NCBI GenBank assembly: GCA_013112585.1
Contig: JABFGH010000007.1
Coordinates: forward strand, 124,001-188,000
DNA length: 64,000 nucleotides
Direction of reading: 5' to 3'
Source of the DNA: Ignavibacteriota bacterium
GTDB lineage: Bacteria; Bacteroidota; Ignavibacteria; Ignavibacteriales; Melioribacteraceae
The notes under the pieces are model-generated. The model saw only the letters and a program-made list of their open reading frames with translations. It ran no database searches and was not told the origin of the DNA. Positions 52,953 through 62,222 of this stretch are shown here, one piece after another. The position numbers and the translations under genes are program-made. Numbering within the stretch: the first letter of the stretch is position 1; every line of letters begins with the position of its first letter.

Positions 52953-54500
52953 ATGAAAACATTTAAAATGGTAGTATTGAGTGTCTTGTTGTTTACCTCA
53001 TCTTATGGACAACAAGCATGGAATTTTGACGAATCAAAAACACCTCAAAAGAGTAAAAAAGAATTTCAATTTTTAGCATATTTTTTTACACAAGGTGTAA
53101 TGAATAATGTTTATGCAAAAAATGACTTTCTAAAAGGTCAAACGGTTGGAAGGTTGTTTGGAGGCAATACCAGTACAACAGGCGAACAAGCATTCTATTT
53201 TGAACAAAGAATTCTTCCGTTTATTATCTATCAGCCTAATCTGTTAGATGGTAAAGCAATTCTGCGAATGGCTTTCGAAATTGACTGGACCTGGGGTGAT
53301 GCATCTTACGGTGCCGGCGGAAACTTTGGATCAGCTTTTTCTGCAGATCAGGTGAATCTTCAAACACAGAATATTGAGCTTGAACTTTTACCATGGAAAG
53401 GCTGGGCAATAAATTTAGGACTCCAGAGACTTTTTGATACTCCTTATAATCCTTACAGAACCTTTGTAAGCACAATGACAAACACAGCTTATAGGCTTGC
53501 ATTTTGGGGAAGTGATGCTGTCGGTCTTACTGTACGCTATGATAGGGACTATGATAGATTTAAAGCAGGTTATTATCAGCTTTATGAAAATAATATTCAG
53601 CAACCGGATGATGTTGTTCTTTGGGAATTTATGTATGAAAGAGAGATTACCCCCGCTTGGAGCCAGGGTTTTGCTGCTTGGTATATTTATGATAGAGGAA
53701 ATGGTGAAGGTGGTGTATCAATTTTAGGTCAGGGCCTTAACTCATTATTAAACAATTATAACGGAACTTACAGTTTCCCAATCGGCGGTAATCCTTACAA
53801 GGCTGATATATTCTGGCTTGGAACTCATGGAAATTATAACCCTGAGTTTACAATGGGAAGATGGACATTAAATGGATTTTTTGTATCCAACATTGGTAAA
53901 GTGCGAACCGAAAAAAACGGCGAGTATAGTAAGGCTTTCGATATTTTAGGTTTTACTGGAAATTTGAGAACAGGCTATAAGTATGGCCAAACTTCCAATG
54001 ATGCTGTAATTGCGGATATAATATTTACGTCTGGTGATGAAGATTTTAAGGATGACACATACAATGGTGTTTTAACTGGAAACATGTGGGGCTCGCCTGG
54101 GGCTATATTTATTAGTCATGGCGCATATTTACTCTATCCTCATGGAAATGTCGTCAATCGTTTTATCTCTGCAGTGAGCGATATATCAAACTTAGGACTT
54201 GGTCAAATTGGTGGGACTTTAAACCTTCATAAAGATTTTATACCCAATAAGCTAAATGCTAAAGTTGGACTCGCAGCATCAAAGAGTATTTATGAGCCTA
54301 AAAATGGCGGTTCCTTCATCGGTTTGGAAGCAAATGCAAAAATAAGTTACCAGACAGCAGTTTTTATGAATATTGAACTGCACGGTGCATACTTATGGCT
54401 AGGTGATTTTTATGATAGTCCTGAAATGAATGGCGGTGAAAATAAAAAGCCTTCTAATCCGTATACATTTTTTATGGTCTTTAAGTGGCTTCTTTTCTAG
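52953..54500 (+). CDS. Outer-membrane channel (porin-like beta-barrel)
   Basis: 515 residues from the ATG at 52953; a GTG three codons earlier is less likely. Signal peptide to about residue 21 (SYGQQ), then aromatic-rich alternating strands across the rest, ending in the aromatic VFKWLLF typical of barrel proteins. The size suits a 16-18 strand barrel such as alginate-export or carbohydrate porins, but no family motif is clear. Being in the GbsR-controlled cluster, it may admit the cluster's substrate. Confidence 0.68.
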   Translation: MKTFKMVVLSVLLFTSSYGQQAWNFDESKTPQKSKKEFQFLAYFFTQGVMNNVYAKNDFLKGQTVGRLFGGNTSTTGEQAFYFEQRILPFIIYQPNLLDGKAILRMAFEIDWTWGDASYGAGGNFGSAFSADQVNLQTQNIELELLPWKGWAINLGLQRLFDTPYNPYRTFVSTMTNTAYRLAFWGSDAVGLTVRYDRDYDRFKAGYYQLYENNIQQPDDVVLWEFMYEREITPAWSQGFAAWYIYDRGNGEGGVSILGQGLNSLLNNYNGTYSFPIGGNPYKADIFWLGTHGNYNPEFTMGRWTLNGFFVSNIGKVRTEKNGEYSKAFDILGFTGNLRTGYKYGQTSNDAVIADIIFTSGDEDFKDDTYNGVLTGNMWGSPGAIFISHGAYLLYPHGNVVNRFISAVSDISNLGLGQIGGTLNLHKDFIPNKLNAKVGLAASKSIYEPKNGGSFIGLEANAKISYQTAVFMNIELHGAYLWLGDFYDSPEMNGGENKKPSNPYTFFMVFKWLLF

Positions 54501-54549
54501 GCCAGTGAATGAAAAAGTGTTTAATAAATTATAATAGTAGAGTCATGTT

Positions 54550-55497
54550 ATGATAAAGAAAATTTTAAGTCTGTTAGCGACATGTGTAATTTTATTCACA
54601 TCGTGTTCACCCTATGGGAATTTAAATAAAATGGAATTTGAAGAATTAGATTATCCTTTCCCGGTTCAATATGCTGAACTTAGCAATGAAATTAAATTGG
54701 CATACATTGATGAAGGGAGCGGACCGGAAACAATAATTTTTATTCACGGGCTGGGAAGTTATTTGCCTGCCTGGAAAAAGAATGTTGCGGTTCTACAAAA
54801 GGACTTTAGATGTATTGCTGTTGATCTCCCCGGATATGGAAAATCTAGCAAAGGAATATACACGGCAACAATGGAGTTTTACAGTGATGTTATAATTGAA
54901 ATGATGGATAAACTAGGAATTCAGAAAGCAACAATTGCCGGTCACTCAATGGGCGGTCAAACTGCTATTGTAATGTCGTTAAAGTATCCTGATAGAGTGA
55001 ACAAATTAATTCTTACAGCACCGGCTGGGTTCGAAGTATTTACCGAGGGCGAGAAAGAATGGTTTAGAGAGGTTATGACGATTGAATTAGTAAAATCAAC
55101 CTCTGTAAAAAACATTAGAGCAAATTTGATGGCAAACTTTTATGATACTCCCGAAGATGCTGAATTTATGATAACTGATAGAATTGCATTAAGGGGGGCA
55201 AAAGACTTTGATAAATATTGTTATGCTGTTGCTAATTCTGTAAATGGAATGGTTGATGAACCTGTTTTTAACTTACTGGAAAGAATTCAACAACCTGCAT
55301 TAATTATTTTTGGTGAGAATGATAATTTGATTCCAAATAGATTTCTGAATGGTGGATTCACTAAGGATTTTGCCGAAGCCGGTCATTCGAAAATTCCCAA
55401 TAGTAAATTAGTAATGATTCCAAATTGCGGTCATTTTGTTCAATTTGAAAAAGCTGAAATCACAAATAAAGAAATCATAAATTTTTTGAAGAATTAA
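54550..55497 (+). CDS. Lipoprotein alpha/beta hydrolase (esterase/lipase-like)
   Basis: 315 residues. A lipoprotein signal with cysteine at 19 (LFTSCS) sends it out of the cytoplasm. Oxyanion motif HGLGSY at 66-71; nucleophile Ser133 in AGHSMGG; acid Asp258 in GENDNL; His295 in NCGHF. The triad is complete. In this cluster it could hydrolyse an ester outside the cytoplasm so that the acid released enters through the symporter. It might act on polyester oligomers or lipids; the substrate is not determined. Confidence 0.82.
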   Translation: MIKKILSLLATCVILFTSCSPYGNLNKMEFEELDYPFPVQYAELSNEIKLAYIDEGSGPETIIFIHGLGSYLPAWKKNVAVLQKDFRCIAVDLPGYGKSSKGIYTATMEFYSDVIIEMMDKLGIQKATIAGHSMGGQTAIVMSLKYPDRVNKLILTAPAGFEVFTEGEKEWFREVMTIELVKSTSVKNIRANLMANFYDTPEDAEFMITDRIALRGAKDFDKYCYAVANSVNGMVDEPVFNLLERIQQPALIIFGENDNLIPNRFLNGGFTKDFAEAGHSKIPNSKLVMIPNCGHFVQFEKAEITNKEIINFLKN

Positions 55498-55520
55498 GAA
55501 GTAATTGATTAGGAGAGATA

Positions 55521-56708
55521 ATGCGGGAATTAAAAGAAGTATATATCATTGATGCAGTTAGAACTCCCATCGGATCATTTATGGGAGCCTTGAGCAGTGT
55601 GCCTGCGCCAAAACTTGGCAGTGCAGTAATTAAAGGATTAATTGACCGCAATAAGTTACCGGCAGATTCTGTTGATGAAGTAATTTTCGGCAATGTAATT
55701 CAAGCGGGTGAGGGTCAGGCTCCGGCAAGACAAGCAGCATTAGGTGCGGGGCTCGACAACTCTGTTGAGTGTATGACAATTAATAAAGTTTGCGGGTCGG
55801 GTCTTAAATCCGTTATGCTTGCAGCCCAGGCAATTATGGTAGGAGATGCTGATGTAGTTATTGCAGGCGGAATGGAAAACATGTCTCAGATTCCTTTCTA
55901 CTTAAAAAATGCACGTTCAGGATTTAAAATGGGTGATCAAAAATTAGTGGACGGAATGCTGGGTGACGGCTTGGTTGATGCATACGATAATATTCATATG
56001 GGAAATATAGCAGAACTGTGCGCAGAAGAATATAATATTACCAGAGAAGCTCAAGACGATTTTGCAGTTGAAAGCTACAAGCGGGCATTAAAAGCAATTG
56101 ATGAAAAAGTGTTTGAAGATGAAATAATACCCATTGAGGTTCCGGGAAGAAAAGGTGCAGTTACCGTTATTTCGGAAGATGAAGAACCGGGAAAAGTTAA
56201 TTTCGATAAGTTAAAAACTATAAGACCCGTGTTTAAAAAGGATGGTACAATTACCGCCGCAAATGCTTCTTCAATTAATGATGGAGCCTCTGCTGTACTT
56301 TTAATGACAAAAGAGAAGGCAGATAAATTGGGTTTGAAACCTATGGCGAAAGTAACGGCACAAGCGGCTGCATCCAAAGACCCCAAATGGTTTACTACCG
56401 CACCCATCGATGCTGTCAATAAAGTATTAGATATGGCAGGTATGACAACTGAGCAAATTGATTTGTTTGAAATCAATGAAGCATTTTCAGTTGTTTCATT
56501 AACGGTTAATCAAGAATTGAAACTTGATCCTGCAAAAGTTAATATCAATGGCGGTGCTGTTGCATTAGGGCATCCAATTGGTGCAAGCGGAGCAAGAATT
56601 TTAACCACGCTGCTGCATAACATGAAGAAGAAAAATGCTAAATACGGATTGGCGTCTTTGTGTATTGGCGGTGGAGAAGCGACGGCTTTGATTGTTGAAT
56701 ATATATAG
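55521..56708 (+). CDS. Acetyl-CoA C-acetyltransferase (thiolase)
   Basis: 395 residues, a thiolase II (AtoB/ThlA) type. The nucleophile is Cys91 (NKVCGSGLKSV), the acid/base residues His351 (GHPIGASG) and Cys381 (CIGGGEA). It splits acetoacetyl-CoA, or other 3-ketoacyl-CoA, to acetyl-CoA, or runs in reverse. As the last gene of the cluster and after the SDR and ligase it most likely closes a breakdown route. GGAGAG precedes the ATG, and a strong terminator follows. Confidence 0.93.
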   Translation: MRELKEVYIIDAVRTPIGSFMGALSSVPAPKLGSAVIKGLIDRNKLPADSVDEVIFGNVIQAGEGQAPARQAALGAGLDNSVECMTINKVCGSGLKSVMLAAQAIMVGDADVVIAGGMENMSQIPFYLKNARSGFKMGDQKLVDGMLGDGLVDAYDNIHMGNIAELCAEEYNITREAQDDFAVESYKRALKAIDEKVFEDEIIPIEVPGRKGAVTVISEDEEPGKVNFDKLKTIRPVFKKDGTITAANASSINDGASAVLLMTKEKADKLGLKPMAKVTAQAAASKDPKWFTTAPIDAVNKVLDMAGMTTEQIDLFEINEAFSVVSLTVNQELKLDPAKVNINGGAVALGHPIGASGARILTTLLHNMKKKNAKYGLASLCIGGGEATALIVEYI

Positions 56709-56718
56709 ATGTACAAAG

Positions 56719-56749
56719 GACGGTATGAATTTTATGCCGTCTTTTTTTT
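56719..56749 (+). terminator. Rho-independent terminator after the thiolase
   Basis: GACGGTAT (56719-56726) with ATGCCGTC (56734-56741, one G-U pair), 7-nt loop, then eight T. It closes the GbsR-regulated cluster. Confidence 0.9.
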
Positions 56750-56924
56750 ATTAATACTTGAATAACATTTATTTTGTCTTTGCTTCCAAAGAAATCCCTT
56801 GGGGAGAATCCCAATGTTTTACCCTACAAAGACATTCGGGGACAGTTTCATCGCGATATGATAATCTTTCACTTTTTTTCAGATTGCCCTTCCGTAAAAT
56901 AAAGAGCTGTATGAAAACTACTAA

Positions 56925-57021
56925 AACCGCTGAAGCGGTTACGCAGGTTATTTATTTTTTGCTTCTATTCCCACGATTGAAATCGTGGGTTAATGCATTT
57001 TTTACCCTTTCACACAACGAT
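56925..57021. repeat. Two-hairpin intergenic repeat, copy 2 (inverted)
   Basis: On the minus strand the order is GTTGTGTGAAA, then stem CCCACGATT/AATCGTGGG (56970-56989), then stem AACCGC/GCGGTT (56925-56940). This is the same layout as copy 1 at 40093, with a different second stem. The rest of the 56750-57140 stretch contains no gene I can support. Confidence 0.85.
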
Positions 57022-57140
57022 TAAAGCTGCGGGACAGCCAGAGAAAACCTTCCAAGCAATCTGTCATCAATAAACCGACGGAGAAGGAGACGGGCAATGA
57101 ACCGAAGCAGTTTTATTCATAGACTATTTAAAGGCTTCTT

Positions 57141-58022
57141 CTAATATATCTCCGGTACAAAGGTTTGATCTTCCATAGGCGGGCGCACATAACCAATATT
57201 CTTTTGTCTTTCAGGTAATTCAATCGGTTCGGGAGTTAAATCCTTGTAAGGTATTTTACTCAGTAGATGGGAAATACAATTTAATCTTGCTCTTCTTTTA
57301 TTATCGGCGTTTACAACGTACCAGGGTGCCTGCTTAATATCGGTGTGAGCAAACATCACATCTTTGGCTTTAGAATATTCAACCCAGCGTTTTCTAGATT
57401 CTAAATCCATTTTACTTAATTTCCATCGTTTTGTTCGGTCTTCAATCCTCGCCTCAAATCTTTTTTCCTGCTCCTCGTTGCTAACGGAAAACCAATATTT
57501 TATCAAAACTATTCCTGAACGAACAAGCATTCTTTCAAACTCGGGGCATGAGCGTAAAAATTCTCTGTACTCTTCTTCTGTGCAAAAATCCATCACCTTT
57601 TCAACTCCGGCACGGTTATACCAGCTTCTATCAAAAAGCACCAACTCACCGGCGGCAGGTAAATGATATGCATAGCGGCGGAAATACCACTGCGTTTTCT
57701 CTCTTTCGGTAGGAGTACCAAGCGCTACAACTCTTGCAATACGCGGATTTAATGTTTGAGTGATTCTTTTAATTACTCCTCCCTTACCGGCTGCATCGCG
57801 TCCTTCAAAAAGCACAACTACTTTTAATCCTTTCTCCTTAATCCAGTATTGCAGCTTAACCAATTCAATCTGCAGCTTTCTTAGTTCGCTTTCGTAAGTC
57901 TTTTTATCAATCGTTGATTTACTGCCGTGTGGAAAGTCGCTGCCGTTGAAGTCCTCTAATTTAATTTTACTCTTGCCTTTAGAATTTTGAGTTTCGTTTT
58001 TCTCTTTTTTCTTTTTCGCCAT
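57141..58022 (-). CDS. Polyphosphate kinase 2 (PPK2)
   Basis: 293 residues, one-domain PPK2. Walker A is GRDAAGKG (74-81), Walker B-like LFDRSWYNRAGVE (129-141), and the lid region has TPTEREKTQWYFRRYAYHLP. PPK2 transfers phosphate between polyphosphate and nucleotides, generally favouring nucleotide formation from polyphosphate. The first 20 residues are very lysine-rich. Substrate class (mono- or diphosphate) is not decided by what I can see. It is a single gene on the minus strand. Confidence 0.93.
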   Translation of the reverse strand: MAKKKKEKNETQNSKGKSKIKLEDFNGSDFPHGSKSTIDKKTYESELRKLQIELVKLQYWIKEKGLKVVVLFEGRDAAGKGGVIKRITQTLNPRIARVVALGTPTEREKTQWYFRRYAYHLPAAGELVLFDRSWYNRAGVEKVMDFCTEEEYREFLRSCPEFERMLVRSGIVLIKYWFSVSNEEQEKRFEARIEDRTKRWKLSKMDLESRKRWVEYSKAKDVMFAHTDIKQAPWYVVNADNKRRARLNCISHLLSKIPYKDLTPEPIELPERQKNIGYVRPPMEDQTFVPEIY

Positions 58023-58341
58023 GCTTACCTCAAAAATTGAGAATTCTTTTTTACTTCATTAAAAATTATTAAGCTGTTACTGCAAGGATCTGTTATCCGC
58101 TTGTTCCGCTGCATGATTTTGCGGGGAAGCAATCTAATTTTTGAGATTGCTTCATTCGTCAGCCGACGAATTCGCAATGACATTAATTAATTGTCATTAC
58201 GAGGAGTTGTTTTTAACGACGAAGTAATCTCACATCAAAGATATTATCACTCCACTTGAAATAATCTATTTAACAATCCTTTATCATACCATGACAAATA
58301 ATCGATTTTAAAGATACTTCAATTCATAATCGAAAAATTTT
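58023..58341. repeat. Intergenic repeat with GCAATCT and CGTCAGCCGACG hairpins
   Basis: No gene. GCAATCT...AGATTGC (58129-58152) and TCGTCAGCCGACGA (58156-58169) are hairpins, and TGTCATTACGAGGAG with ACGACGAAGTAATCTCA (58194-58235) belongs to the same GC/AATCTC palindrome family seen in many Bacteroidota and other genomes. Confidence 0.7.
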
Positions 58342-59310
58342 CTAATTGGTTAATGGTTCATCACCTTTGTTCGACCGAACCATTCTTGAGAACAATGACA
58401 ACTTAGGATCGAATAAAAACTTGAGCCAAAGTTTAAACCATGATTTATGATAAACTAAATTATCATAATATTCGGGAGCCTCTTTTTTTAATTCGGGAAG
58501 TTTATTCCAGCTTATCGATGGGAAATCATGATGCTCATTATGATAACCTACATTGAGAGCAACAATATTTAATGGTCCGTAATAGCTGTATGTTTCCTGT
58601 GGCGGACTTGTTAAATAATGTTCCTGAATCCATCTTGCGCCGAGAGGGTGCAGCCCGATTGAAAATGTAAATGAAAAAACGAAATACAAAAATGCAGTCC
58701 AGCCGAATGTCATAATTATTAAAACATCAAACCCGAAAACGGCTATCCAGTTTACGAACGTCCATGCGGAAGCAAATTTGATTTCTTTTAATCTGGGTGG
58801 ACGAAGTGCTTGAAACACCGGAAAGAACAACAGCCAAAATGCTTTACCGAAAAAACTGTTGCCGATAAATTTTGCTTCCCACCTGCTTGCCAGATCGGCA
58901 TCTAAATTATAATCACCTTGATAGGAGTGATGTTTGAGATGATATGCACGGAAAGAAACTGAGCTTGGAACTACATTCGGCAGATCAGCGAGAATTCCGG
59001 CGAGAATGTTAAATGTTCTTTTCTTAAAAATTAGGTTGTGAGCACATTCGTGAATCAAAACAAAAAGTGAATGATTTGCAAACGCACCAATAAAATAAGC
59101 GGCAATTAATGCGCTCCACCATGGGTAATCTTTAATGAGGAATGAAATTGCAATTTGCAGTGCAACAACAAATAGTATTAAGAAAAAGCTGGCTGAGTTA
59201 CGCCCAATTAAATTTCGAACTTCGGGATGATCTTTAAGAATTGCTCTGGTCCTTGCCTTGTGCGGCTCCGGTGAATTTGAATAACTAAAATCTCTTGTTT
59301 TGTTTGTCAT
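58342..59310 (-). CDS. Sphingolipid delta-4 desaturase-like membrane desaturase
   Basis: 322 residues with several membrane helices. Three histidine boxes are complete: HECAH at 87-91, HLKHH at 124-128 and HNEHH at 257-261. The overall text is very close to eukaryotic dihydroceramide delta-4 desaturase (DEGS1): an N-terminal DFSYSNSPEPHKARTRAIL, NHSLFVLIHECAHN, GLHPLGARWIQEHY, TYSYYGPLNIVALNVGYHNEHHDFP and APEYYDNLVYHKSW. The iron enzyme would introduce a double bond or hydroxyl group into a lipid chain at the inner membrane. A sphingolipid substrate is inferred from this likeness; no serine palmitoyltransferase gene is in the window. Confidence 0.85.
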   Translation of the reverse strand: MTNKTRDFSYSNSPEPHKARTRAILKDHPEVRNLIGRNSASFFLILFVVALQIAISFLIKDYPWWSALIAAYFIGAFANHSLFVLIHECAHNLIFKKRTFNILAGILADLPNVVPSSVSFRAYHLKHHSYQGDYNLDADLASRWEAKFIGNSFFGKAFWLLFFPVFQALRPPRLKEIKFASAWTFVNWIAVFGFDVLIIMTFGWTAFLYFVFSFTFSIGLHPLGARWIQEHYLTSPPQETYSYYGPLNIVALNVGYHNEHHDFPSISWNKLPELKKEAPEYYDNLVYHKSWFKLWLKFLFDPKLSLFSRMVRSNKGDEPLTN

Positions 59311-59740
59311 CTATTCTTCTCCGGAATTAAAATGAAATTGTGTTTTTTATTATTGGAATATAATAATATTAAAACTTTTGTTTTAGATTTTTGGTATGAT
59401 TCTATTAAATATTTCTTACAGTCAAAATAAATACAAAAGTTTTAAACGCTGCCAAAGGTATTTCTATGAAAAAAGACCGCAAAGGAAGAAGCAATAAAAT
59501 CCGCAAAGTAAAGAAAGAGCAATACTAATTATTATCCCTTCCACCTTTACTTTCCCGTTCTCCCTTTTCCCTTTTCCCTTTTCCCTTTTTCCTTTTCACA
59601 TTTCCCTTTTCACCTTTTAATTCCTTGTATCGCTAATAAAAATTTGTTAGATTTCGATGTGCCACTGCAATAAACTGGAATTTTTCCGGCAAAGCGGTGG
59701 CAATTTTTTTTAAATTACCAAAAAATTAGGAGTTACTGAA
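59311..59740. other. Gene-free stretch upstream of greA
   Basis: GCAAAGG-type repeats (59479-59515) are followed by a CCCTTTTC tandem run (about 59551-59620), the complement of the purine runs at 19348-19385. The greA promoter should lie in the last 120 bp, but I see no clear -35/-10 pair. Confidence 0.6.
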
Positions 59741-60211
59741 GTGGCTAATTTTGTTTATTTAAGCAAAGAGCGACTGCATGAATTAGAGCAGGAACTTAAA
59801 GAGCTTAAAACGAACGGCAGAAAACAGATGGCAGAAAGAATTGCCGAAGCACGTGCACATGGAGATCTATCGGAAAACGCCGAATACGATGCTGCAAAAG
59901 ATGAACAGGGATTGCTTGAATTAAAAATTAGCAAAATGGAAACAATGCTTTCCCGGGCGCAAATAATTGATATCTCCTCAATGCCGCGGGATCAAATTCA
60001 TATTCTTTCAAAAGTAGAAGTAAAGAACTTGAACAATTCCAAAGTATTCAATTACATGCTTGTTTCTCCCGAAGAGGCTGATCTGCAAAAAGGAAAAATT
60101 TCTATGACTTCCCCGGTTGGTCAATCCTTAATGGGTAAAAAAGTCGGTGATATAGTTCAGGCAAAAGTGCCGGCCGGTATTATTAAATTTGAAATATTGA
60201 ATGTAGAATAG
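59741..60211 (+). CDS. greA: Transcription elongation factor GreA
   Basis: 156 residues, typical GreA. The N-terminal coiled coil (about 6-75) has RIAEARAHGDLSENAEYDAAKDEQG, with the acidic tip that rescues stalled RNA polymerase by stimulating transcript cleavage. The C-terminal FKBP-like domain contains SPVGQSLMGKKVGD. The start codon is GTG, supported by TTAGGAG nine bases upstream. Confidence 0.96.
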   Translation: MANFVYLSKERLHELEQELKELKTNGRKQMAERIAEARAHGDLSENAEYDAAKDEQGLLELKISKMETMLSRAQIIDISSMPRDQIHILSKVEVKNLNNSKVFNYMLVSPEEADLQKGKISMTSPVGQSLMGKKVGDIVQAKVPAGIIKFEILNVE

Positions 60212-60286
60212 TTTGCACTACTTTTTTAAACCGCCGTTTTTCGAACTGCTTATAAATTCAAAATCAATTTTAGTTGATTTCCGTAA

Positions 60287-61654
60287 ATGAAAACCACTGA
60301 ACAAAAGATTATCAAATTTATTGATAGAGAAGGTTTAATTGAGCAAGGTGATAGTTTGCTAATTGCCTTTAGCGGCGGTCCCGATTCGGTTTTTCTTTTT
60401 CACTTTTTAATTAAATTTAAAAAAAGATTTAAAGTAAATTTAGCTGCCTGTCATGTTAATCATAATTTAAGGGGCAGGCAATCAGATGATGATGCGGAGT
60501 TTTGCAAAGCTGTTTGTGCAGAATTTAGTATCCCGTTCTTTGAAGCTAATGTTGATGTAAAAAATTACGCTGCTGAAAAGGGTTTATCAATTGAAGAGGC
60601 TGCACGCAATTTGCGGTACAATTTCTTTAGTAAAATTGCCTCTGAAAATAGCTGCAATAAAATTGTAACCGCGCATAATAAAGATGATAACACCGAAACA
60701 GTTTTACTTAATCTTTTTAAGGGAACAGGTTTAACCGGTCTTTCAGGAATTCCAATTCGAAGGGATAATATTATTAGACCTTTACTCTGCTTAGATAAAG
60801 CTGAAATATTGGAATACCTTAAAGCTGATAAACTTGCATATCGAATTGATAAATCAAATTTTCAAAATGACTTTAAACGCAATTTTTTGAGAAATAAAAT
60901 TATTTCTAAAATCAAAGATGAAATTAACCCTTCGTTGGATGATGCAATTTTTAATTCATCTCAAATTTTTAAGAATAGCGATAAGGTTTTGAATACTTTT
61001 ATTGAAAGTATTTCCGGAAAGTATTTTTCGGGCACTGATGAAACTTTGCATCTGGACCTAAAATTAATTGATGACTACAATGATGAGATTCTCGGAGAAG
61101 CATTAAAATATAATTTACTGAAAGAATTCAATCATACTTTTAATTTTGATGATTACTTGAAACTAAAAGAGCTGGCTGATCATCAAACGGGTAAAAAAGT
61201 TATACTTTCAAAAAATATTGAAGCCTACAAAGAACGAGGCGCAATTGTTTTTGTTAGATCAATAAAGAATAAAAAATTTGTTGAACAAAAAATAAAGGCA
61301 GATCAGCAAATTGAGTTTAACGGCAGAGTTTTTGGAATTAATGAGGTAAAAAATAAAAAGCAGATTAAGTTGAACAGCGATGAACAAGTTGAGTTTATTT
61401 GCGCTGATGATTTAAGTGATGAATTTACTTTACGCAGGTGGAAAGCCGGCGATAAGTTTATTCCGCTTGGAATGAATAATTTTAAAAAAGTATCTGACTT
61501 TTTAAATGAGCAGCAAGTGCCTGCATATAAAAAAAAAGAACAATTACTGCTGACTAATCGGAACAATATAGTATGGGTAATTGGTTTAAGAATTGACAAT
61601 AGAATAAGGTATTCTGATAAATGCAAAAAGACCTACAAAATTTGGATGAGGTAA
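60287..61654 (+). CDS. tilS: tRNA(Ile)-lysidine synthase
   Basis: 455 residues. The ATP-pyrophosphatase P-loop SGGPDS is at 29-34. HNLRGRQSDDDAEF, GLSIEEAARNLRY and TAHNKDDNTETVLLNLFKGTGLTGLSGI are the TilS signature segments. The C-terminal domain carries FTLRRWKAGDKFIPLGM. The enzyme adds lysine to C34 of the AUA-decoding tRNA. Overlaps hpt by 34 bp, and the tilS-hpt-ftsH order is conserved across many bacteria. Confidence 0.95.
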   Translation: MKTTEQKIIKFIDREGLIEQGDSLLIAFSGGPDSVFLFHFLIKFKKRFKVNLAACHVNHNLRGRQSDDDAEFCKAVCAEFSIPFFEANVDVKNYAAEKGLSIEEAARNLRYNFFSKIASENSCNKIVTAHNKDDNTETVLLNLFKGTGLTGLSGIPIRRDNIIRPLLCLDKAEILEYLKADKLAYRIDKSNFQNDFKRNFLRNKIISKIKDEINPSLDDAIFNSSQIFKNSDKVLNTFIESISGKYFSGTDETLHLDLKLIDDYNDEILGEALKYNLLKEFNHTFNFDDYLKLKELADHQTGKKVILSKNIEAYKERGAIVFVRSIKNKKFVEQKIKADQQIEFNGRVFGINEVKNKKQIKLNSDEQVEFICADDLSDEFTLRRWKAGDKFIPLGMNNFKKVSDFLNEQQVPAYKKKEQLLLTNRNNIVWVIGLRIDNRIRYSDKCKKTYKIWMR

Positions 61655-62205
61655 AAAAGGAACAAAAGGACGAAATTCACGTCGGATCAGAAGTGTTTGT
61701 TCCTTTTTTAAGTGAAGAAAAAATTCAAAAAAGAATTATAGAACTTGGTGCTCAGATTTCTGAAGAGTATAAAGATAAACTTCCGATAATTATCGGAATA
61801 CTTAACGGTTCATTTATTTTTATGGCGGATTTGGTAAAGAATATTCCAATTAATTGTGAAATCGATTTTTTCAAATTATCGAGTTACGGGGAATCAAAAA
61901 TATCATCGGGCAAAGTTAAAATGCTAAAAGAACTGAATGCCGATATAAAAGATAGGCACGTAATTATAGTTGAAGATATTGTCGATTCCGGCTTATCAAT
62001 AAAATACATTGAAGAATTAATTGGTGAATCGGAACCGGCGAGCATGAAGGTTGTTACCCTTTTGTTGAAGCCTGAGAGTCTAAAATATGATGTTAAAATT
62101 GATTATATTGGCTTTGAAATTCCCAACAAGTTTGTACTTGGGTACGGCTTAGATTATGCTCAGAAGTACAGAAATTTAAGATCTATTTATGTTTTAAAGG
62201 ATTAA
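61621..62205 (+). CDS. hpt: Hypoxanthine phosphoribosyltransferase
   Basis: 194 residues. PRPP-binding loop [15 protein letters not shown] near residue 115; the [17 protein letters not shown] flexible loop and the late base-binding [18 protein letters not shown] are typical. It salvages hypoxanthine and guanine. The chosen ATG overlaps the tilS 3' end; the first ~18 residues look extended, so a later start cannot be excluded, though no better ATG exists. It is followed 17 bp later by ftsH. Confidence 0.93.
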   Translation: MQKDLQNLDEVKKEQKDEIHVGSEVFVPFLSEEKIQKRIIELGAQISEEYKDKLPIIIGILNGSFIFMADLVKNIPINCEIDFFKLSSYGESKISSGKVKMLKELNADIKDRHVIIVEDIVDSGLSIKYIEELIGESEPASMKVVTLLLKPESLKYDVKIDYIGFEIPNKFVLGYGLDYAQKYRNLRSIYVLKD

Positions 62206-62222
62206 CGGAGAAAGCAAACAAA

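Noticed and set aside
56758-57024. Open frame of 88 codons downstream of the thiolase
   Set aside because: It runs through the two-hairpin repeat and follows a terminator; no protein-like composition.
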